Shown here piece by piece: positions 57,514-64,000 of a stretch of DNA of 64,000 nucleotides. The notes beneath the pieces were generated by a model. That model ran no database searches. It was not told where the DNA came from and saw only the letters and a program-made list of their open reading frames with translations. Every line of letters begins with the position of its first letter. Position 1 is the stretch's first letter. The translations under genes and the position numbers were made by a program. Source of the DNA: Vicia villosa (Eukaryota > Streptophyta > Magnoliopsida > Fabales > Fabaceae); the NCBI RefSeq assembly GCF_029867415.1, contig NW_026705179.1, forward strand, positions 1 through 64,000, given 5' to 3'.

Positions 57514-59980
57514 AACAGAAAAAAACCTTTAAAAGAAATTTTGAGTTTGGGGGGTAATTTATACAAAGGGAAGGTGTAAGGCACCCTTTGCATCCATGGT
57601 TTTCCATGGGCTCTTAATTGCTTAGCTCACTTTGAAATATTTGAAAATGTTTAGAAATGAAATAAGACTTTAGCTTGTAAATAAGCGTAGCCTTTTTGAA
57701 GGTTTTTGAGAAAAGAGTAGAAAAGGATTTAAACCAGAGCTAGCAATTAGGAGGTAATTACCTTAACATTGTAAAAGAGTTCTTTTATCCTTTCAGGGCT
57801 ATCCATACCATAGGAGGGTAGGAAGTCCTTTTATTTGGAGGTTGAAGGGTCGTCGAAATAATCGTTCGCCACAAGACCGTCCCTTCCATAAAGAGGGCAG
57901 GTAGTCTAACGGAAGGATAGAATAGTCATTTTAGGCAACCAAAGAGGACACCTCAGCAATCGAAAGGGACTATCGCATCATATTATAGGCAACTTAGAGG
58001 GACGAGATCATATAACCGAAGGCAACATCGTAGGGACTTATGATCTTTAGTAATGAGAATGAACTGAGGGCAACATTTGCTGAGGCATCCTCGGAATCTG
58101 AGGGACTTTACTATTCTATAATGAGAAAAAACAACAAGGCAACAGGCAACAGGCAACAAGCAACAAGAGGGATTACCATAAAAGGTGTGTGGGTGCACAA
58201 TCACGTGGTTGATTCAGATATATTATCTTGTAAATTAGTTATTCTAATTCTGTTCATAGTTGCACTCCCTAAATTACTAACCACGCAGTTATAATGCAAA
58301 GCATAACAGTTTAAGTGCCTTCAAGGCCACATAATACAAACCAGGAGCAGTTACAAAATATATAGCCATGGGGAAGGGGGAAAGAGAAATAATATAACCC
58401 AATAAAACAATAGGTTAAATACAAGTAATAATATCGGAGAAATTAAAGGAGAATGAGTTTTAGGGTCACCGAAGGTTTGAGCTTCAATCAGTTGGTTAAC
58501 CCTGAAAATCAATGAATGAAAAATAGAAGGGGTGAGTGTAGGAGTAATTCATTGACTTTTGAAGTAAACCCTATTTTGGGCAAAAAGGAAAAATAAAATG
58601 TAAAATAATATTAAATAAAATCAGAAACTTAGCTTTTCGATTTGGTATGGCGCGTGTCTGAGGATCTTGGTTAACCCTGAAAAGTCAAACACAAAAAAGA
58701 GAAATTTTAGTGCATGAGTGATCTAATGACAAACCTCGCAAACCCTGATTAGGGCACAAGTTAACCATGGTTAATATAATAAAACCTAAATTAATTAATT
58801 ATTGGTTTTCAACCTAATTAATTAAATTGACAAAAATATGCTTTCGATTAAATTATCTAACCATAATAAGTAATTTAATCAATTAAAAGATACATTAAAC
58901 TAATTAAATAATTAAACAACTAAATTAATTTAATCAATTAACCAAATAAAAAATATTATTAATAACTAAATCAAATTAATTATTTATAAAATAAATATTA
59001 TCAAAATAAATGATTTTATGAAAAATAGGAAAATTTAAAGGAAATTTTATTTAAGAGAAGATATAAAAGAAATTTTATTAATTAAACAAATAAACAATAT
59101 ATAAAAATAGTTATTGAATAAATAAAAATAAAAAAATTGGAAATCTTAGCTTGAGATCCAGTGTGGCGAGGTTGTGTAGGACTATGGTGTAACTGCATGC
59201 TCATAAGCGCTGGATGGGATGGCATAAAGATCTGACGGTTGGCAAGACGAGATGCATCATACGCGTGTGAACCAACGCGCACGGGATCCACCAACAATTC
59301 AAACCTCTGCGCGCGCATGAGCGGACCAATGAGGGGACGACACGTCTGCGTCTTCTACCTCCTTCCGTCGTCTAAACTTGCGCAGGCTTTTACCTACGGA
59401 TTCCAAGCGTAGCCATAGCCCCTGCACTCCAGAAAATCTTGTACGCGAAATAAAAATAAAAGGCAAAGCCATGGATCGATTTGTATCATCCATACGAATC
59501 TATTGGTACCTGTTTCAAGCTCAAATCGTGACTAATTTAGGAAACCCTAATTCGGAGCTTTGAAGCTCGTTAATGGCGAAACCGTATACCTACGTTCAAA
59601 CTCAACCAAACTATCCAGAAAGATCGCAATTATCATTATGAACATAAATTTGCATTTGAATCATGCTAAATGTGCATGAATTATTAGGATCGAGTTTGAA
59701 AAAGTGTGAACAAACCGTGAGCTTCTGGAAACGATTCTGGATGCTTCAAGGTGCGATAATGATTGGAAACTGTTCAGTGGTGATCCAGGAATGTATTGGA
59801 AGCTTCAATCCCTATTGAAAGTCTCTGCAAACTGAAATTCGAATTCACAATTTCCTTGTATTTTGAAAGCTCTCCTTATGGTTTCTGGCTGCAAGAACTC
59901 GTCCCCAAGGGTTTGGTTAGGTTATTCTTATATAATAGATGAGGTTAGGTCAATAAAATTGCAAGGAATCTTGGTGAATC
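57514..59980 (-). repeat. L3, right part
   Basis: Continues the minus-strand Ogre-type LTR after Gypsy-C. The conserved end block is followed by a moderately G/A-rich segment (57750-58180), two similar sentences around 58470-58510 and 58640-58690 (both with GGTTAACCCTGAAAA), and a strongly AT-rich block (58780-59110). A GC-richer stretch near 59150-59420 precedes the presumed promoter. Nothing coding is seen. Confidence 0.7.
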
Positions 59981-61313
59981 TGTAGCAACCTGCCCTTAAA
60001 ATTAAAATTTAGAGTCGCCACCTATTCTACCAGGGTGAATAGGAAACCCTACGAAGTATAAAGATTCAGGGTAAGATTACTATAATCAGGTCGAGGGAAG
60101 GTGTTTGGCACCCTCAACCCTTTCCTAAGGTTTGCATCTTAAAGTAAAGGTTTGTGGCTAAGCATAAAGAAAGGTGACAGAAAGTTAATAGGGTAAATGA
60201 TTAGATTTGAACTTAATGAGAATTTTAGGGAAGGGGACTCGCCTTGTTGCCAAGTGCCTACGTATCTCCTTAGGGAGAATCGGAGTCAACGTAGTTCGGG
60301 GTAGGGTTGAACGCCTTAGATTTTAATATGAGGTTGTTTTGAAGGTATTTTGAGTTACCTTATCGATGTTTTGAAATGCAAAGTTCGCAAGGTATTTTGA
60401 ATTACCTTATCGTAGTTTTGAAAATCGCAGTATTGAAGAGATGAGGTTTTGAGTGTTTTAAGTGGCGTACAACCCTGGTTTAATATGTTACCGTTAGTTG
60501 CGATGATCAATATATTTGATCATTATAGTTAACGGATTAGATAAAGTATTGCTAACCATTTTGACTGATAGATACGATCGTCACGAATAGCAAATGAGGT
60601 GTATTTTAATTTTGCGTAATTAAATTTTGAGTTTTATCATTATCTCTCATAACCCATAGATTTGGTTATTACATGACAACGAATTTCATCATTTGTGTTT
60701 CATTATTTTATTTCTTGTCAATGCGGTCATTAGGTATGATCGGATCGAGGAGAAAATTAGCCAATAACTAGTTAAATTAGAATTAGTATTAACAAATTAG
60801 TTAATGTTTTTGCCAAATGGCCAATGGGATTGTGCAAACCCTAATGCATTGATAAATTTCTAGGGTTTGTGTGCCTTTTAACAATTAAACATTAAATAAA
60901 TTAAATCGAATAATCGAATAATCGGGAGTTAATCCTAAAACCTAATCATGGCCCAAATCCTAATTTATCCTAAATCCTAATAAAGTAAATTAATAAGAAT
61001 AAATATAATAACCAATTAATATTTAATCCAAATAAAAATAAATAAAAAAATATGATAAAACCTGGTTTTGGTTGCATGTGGCATCTCCTTTAGAGTGTAT
61101 GGTGAACCTGCCTATTCCTGGGCGTTAGATCTGAATTATAAGAGATCTGATGGTGCATGGCTTTGGATGTATTATAGTCTTGTGTTGAAGCAACACGCTG
61201 GAACATGAAGGGAATAATGACCAAAATAACAACACAGACCCAGGGATCGAACCCAGGTCATTATAGTAACCAGAACTTCTCCTTTGCCAATTATGCTGCG
61301 CTTAATTACTGAT
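59981..61313 (-). mobile_element. L4: Ogre-type LTR fragment, same family as L2
   Basis: Begins (plus view) TGTAGCAACCTGCCC, the reverse complement of the L2 end, with the matching GAGTCGCCACCTATTC and GGTGTTTGGCACCCTCAACC blocks. Read in reverse, the segment 60465-60600 matches L2 around 38290-38425 (for example CAGGGTTGTACGCC). It is cut at 61313 by L5. No coding domain. Confidence 0.8.
61220..61312 (-). other. tRNA-like segment in L4
   Basis: Read on the minus strand: box A-like TAATTGGCAAAGG, then box B GGGTTCGATCCCTGG (about 61242-61256). No complete tRNA. Confidence 0.45.
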
Positions 61314-62852
61314 TGTCATACCCTAATTTTTGACCCCCCTGAGATGACATATCTTCAAGATTTTCATCAGGTCAAAACAAGTACCCAGAGCAGTCACTTC
61401 TTCATCTGGCATTTAATCAAGGATGTTCAAAGACAAGAAAACTCAGGCAAACGATCAATCAGTAGAAGGATTAGTCTCTAACATAATCATAGGACTCAAT
61501 AGCTTCATTTTTTCACCTATGATTGATTAGACACCTAGTCCTCTGAGTACAGATTTACTCAGGTCACCAGACTAGGGTTTTTGAGCCTATCAAGGACTAA
61601 AATCAGGGATCACCTCTGGGAAACCCTAAAAAGCCCAGGGGATCATTCAAAAACATCAATCATCTTCAAATAGCTCATATAACAAGATCCACTGGACATT
61701 ACACCTCAATTCAAGATCCATAGTCACCAATTTCATCTGGTCGACAAGTAGGGTTTTTGACCTAATTCACCAGGATAGTTGACTTTTAATCAGGGCGTGG
61801 ATCCAAAACTCAAGATATGATTCAAGAACCTCTACTACCTCAATATAACCCATTTACATCACTCATTTGAGGAGAAGATCTTGATTCTACACAAAAGTCC
61901 AAAATCTCACTTTATTTGGAAAAAGTCAACTATATGGGATCACCTTTGACTTTTAAGATTTTTGGTCAAACCATGACTTTAAAAGATCAAAATCATCAAT
62001 ATATGGATATTAAATTCATTTGACCAAAGAAATTCAAGAAGAATCATCAAGGAGCAAAAAGTCGGGAATTAGGGTTTTTGAGGGCATTGTGGGAACTCAA
62101 AATTTCACCTACACAACTCAAAAAACTTCCAACATGAAAGTTGTAGATCTTGCAAAATAAAACAACATCTTACATAGGAACTTTTTTCAAAAGATCAACC
62201 ATTTAAGAGTTTTGGAAATTTTGAAGTTTTAGGTCATAAACACTTAGAAAATTTTCTAAGTGTTTTAACCTAGTTTTCTTCCAACTTTGGCCTCATTTTT
62301 CACAAATTTGCCAAAGGATTCTGAAGAAACTCCAAACTAATGATTTGAAGTAGATGTTTAGGGCTTTCCAAATTGTGTTCAACCTTCTCCAAATTCATTT
62401 TGAGCTAGGAGTTATGCTTGTTCAAAGTTGGCCTCATGAAGTGAAATTATAGGTCATGCATCATTTTTGAACTTTGCAATTTTGTGCACATGACCTCAAT
62501 TATGGATGCTACACGACCCATAACACATCTGAAAACATGCCATGCATTCATTTTTACCATGCCATGATAATTGAGGAAGATTCCTAAAACAAGAACATGT
62601 GATTATGTAATGATTACATTTGAGAATTTATGGCAAATTGATGAATCACCCAAGGAATCTTCTCACCAACCAATTAGAGCTCACTTTGCATCTGAAATGT
62701 TCCCTAAGATCAGATAGAATCAATGGATAGGGAGCTGGCTCGAAAATGCAATGATCACACTTGGATATTCTTTGAAATTTCTTCATGGCTAAGAAACCAA
62801 ATTCACTTCACTAAGCAAGCTCACTCTCTCAATCAGTACTGAATCATTTGCC

Positions 62853-62861
62853 TATAAATAG
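62853..62861 (+). promoter_or_regulatory. TATA box of L5
   Basis: TATAAATAG followed by GAGAGTATACC. The strongest promoter-like site among the Ogre-type LTRs here. Confidence 0.55.
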
Positions 62862-63799
62862 GAGAGTATACCTCATTAGAAAAACACACCAAAGCAACCA
62901 TATTCCTTGCTTTCTCTTTCTCTTCTCATGCTTATGGTTTTTCAAAGTTCTTTGGCAAGAAGAATCGTTTTCTTCAAACCAGAGCTTATCTTTGGAAAGT
63001 AAGCATTCTAACATCTCAAAGGGGTTCATTTGAGGTGATCCAAGCACCTGGATCACTTCTGTAAGTGGAGGAACGCCATTGTTTCTCTCACTTTGGAGCT
63101 GTTGCAGTTGGAGGTCCACAGAGCAATTCAGAAGGCTCCAAGCATGGTTAAGCATCCAGGCACGTTCCATAAAAGGTAGTGGAGCTATCCAGATGGTCGC
63201 AGCTCATATGTAACTCAAGAATCATCACTCTCCATGTCCACTTGAAGCTCAAATCGAGGGAGGTCCATAGAGCAATTCAGGAGAATTGAAGTTACAATAA
63301 GCATTCAGTTAGCATCACTGAGTCCCAAGGAAGCTTTTGGGATCATTCATACAAGCCTAGGTGCTCTCTACCATCCTCACGACCTCCATTTTCAGCGGTA
63401 AGTTTCTGAACTCCACCTCTTTAATTTAAGCACTCTTTGTGGTAAAGCTCGATTCTATCTTGTTCAGCATCATCAGAGGATTGAAAACCCTCTATCATCA
63501 TTCATTTATTCATCTTGTGCATCATTTTATTTTAAAATTAGGGTTTATATGTTCTTCGTGTTCATGATGAAATTCGTTAGTTACACTTAGAATAAATGAA
63601 TTTTGAGCCCATGATCATGTTCCTTGTCCAAAAACGAGTGAGATTGATGTTTACATCATGCCATTTAGTTGAGAAATCAGAGAGTTAGGAATTTGAAAAT
63701 CTGAATCTCGAGGAAGAAGATGAACATGGCGCGCGCAAAATTTGAATCTTCTGGCTTGTTTTAAAATATATTATGTTGGATGCGTGTGAATAACCAACT

Positions 63800-63882
63800 G
63801 CGCGCGTAGCCCAGATGGTGGGAGTTTTGGCCAATGACTTGGAGGGCGCGAGTTCAAGCCCTCTAGGTGACAAAACCATTTT
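63800..63882 (+). other. tRNA-like segment in L5
   Basis: Box A-like TAGCCCAGATGGTGGG (about 63807-63822) and degenerate box B GAGTTCAAGCCCTC (about 63850-63863), about 30 bases apart. It is in the same place in the LTR as the segments in L1, L2 and L4. Confidence 0.45.
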
Positions 63883-64000
63883 TTTTATCACCTTTTCCAC
63901 TTAATTTCTTCACAACTTTAACCAATTAGTTAACCTATCAAATTAGCTCCTTTTTAATTCATTTTTTATGCACTTATTGATTAATATATATATTTTATAA

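Larger units (their letters stand above)
43469..59980 (-). mobile_element. L3: Ogre-type LTR (minus), split by Gypsy-C and cut by L4
   Basis: Left part 43469-43554 begins (plus view) TGAACTGAATTTTTTG, followed by GCGGATAGCAAGAGTCGCTA, the inverted terminal segment of an Ogre-type LTR. After Gypsy-C (43555-57513, duplication AACAG) it resumes with GGTGTAAGGCACCCTTTGCA and CCATGGTTTTCCATGGGCTC, and continues to 59980, where L4 begins. No coding domain is present. A minus-strand TTATATAAG near 59928-59940 could be its promoter. The outer end is not reached, so solo versus full-length status is unknown. Confidence 0.75.
61314..64000 (+). mobile_element. L5: Ogre-type LTR, continuing past the window
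   Basis: Starts TGTCATACCCTAATTTTTGA, like the L2 start. In order: repeated GGTCAAA/TCAAGA-rich U3, TATAAATAG at 62853-62861, transcribed leader, splice-donor-like CGGTAAGTTTCTG near 63398, a GCGCGC-containing stretch, a tRNA-like segment, and an AT-rich tail at the window edge. Short frames in it (65 and 108 codons) show no domain. Confidence 0.8.

Noticed and set aside
62844..63170. 108-codon minus-strand ORF in L5
   Set aside because: No domain; antisense to the presumed LTR leader and without family resemblance.
63800..63882. Possible tRNA genes at the box A/box B segments
   Set aside because: No acceptor or anticodon stem could be drawn; kept only as tRNA-like segments.

Overview
The window is plant nuclear DNA and is essentially all LTR retrotransposon. 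I found no host gene, rRNA, tRNA gene, CRISPR array or bacterial feature. Three things suggest a large-genome legume, most likely tribe Fabeae (pea, vetch, lentil or faba bean group): the very long Ogre/Tat-type LTRs, the SIRE/Maximus-type Ty1/copia elements and the Athila-type Ty3/gypsy element. This is inference from family resemblance; the species cannot be named from sequence alone.

Layout, left to right. (1) 1-3532 is the right part of an Ogre-type LTR (L1, + strand), interrupted by a solo LTR at 1391-2629 (target duplication AAACT). (2) 3533-4040 is an unrecognised decayed coding stretch on the minus strand. (3) 4041-24748 is a decayed Tat-like Ty3/gypsy element (Gypsy-A, minus strand). 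It is split by a 387-bp foldback element (4172-4558, duplication ACAAT), by a gag-only Ty1/copia derivative (Copia-A, 4897-10614, + strand), and by a tandem insertion at 12056-21649 (Copia-E, minus strand, LTR-internal-LTR-internal-LTR, duplication AGAAG). (4) 24749-26699 is the remnant of a minus-strand copia (Copia-D). (5) 26700-43468 is a SIRE-like copia (Copia-C, + strand). Its 5' LTR carries a 3.17-kb Ogre-type solo LTR (L2, 27636-38918, duplication ACCTT), which in turn carries a very young Maximus-like copia (Copia-B, 28377-36481, duplication CAAGA). (6) From 43469 Copia-C is cut by a minus-strand Ogre-type LTR (L3). L3 holds a nearly complete Athila-type element (Gypsy-C, 43555-57513, duplication AACAG) and is cut again at 59981 by L4 (minus), itself cut at 61314 by L5 (+), which runs off the window.

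The deepest nest is Copia-D > Copia-C > L3 > L4 > L5, five levels. The elements show several decay or reshuffling routes: solo LTR formation, tandem 3-LTR formation, internal deletion of integrase or RT sequence, and nonsense mutation.

Coding capacity. The Gypsy-C pol (1322 codons) is the only open reading frame with a complete protease, RT, RNase H and integrase set. Downstream of it are two related accessory ORFs of the ATHILA ORF-1 type. Copia-B has intact gag, RT and RNase H frames but lacks the integrase catalytic core. Copia-A encodes gag followed by an unrecognised coding block instead of pol. Copia-E encodes no recognisable retroelement protein. The least ordinary signals are ten short palindromes in the Copia-B LTR spaced at near-multiples of the DNA helical repeat, a second palindrome family in Gypsy-C, the duplicated accessory ORFs, the 3-LTR tandem, and the foldback element with LTR-like ends.
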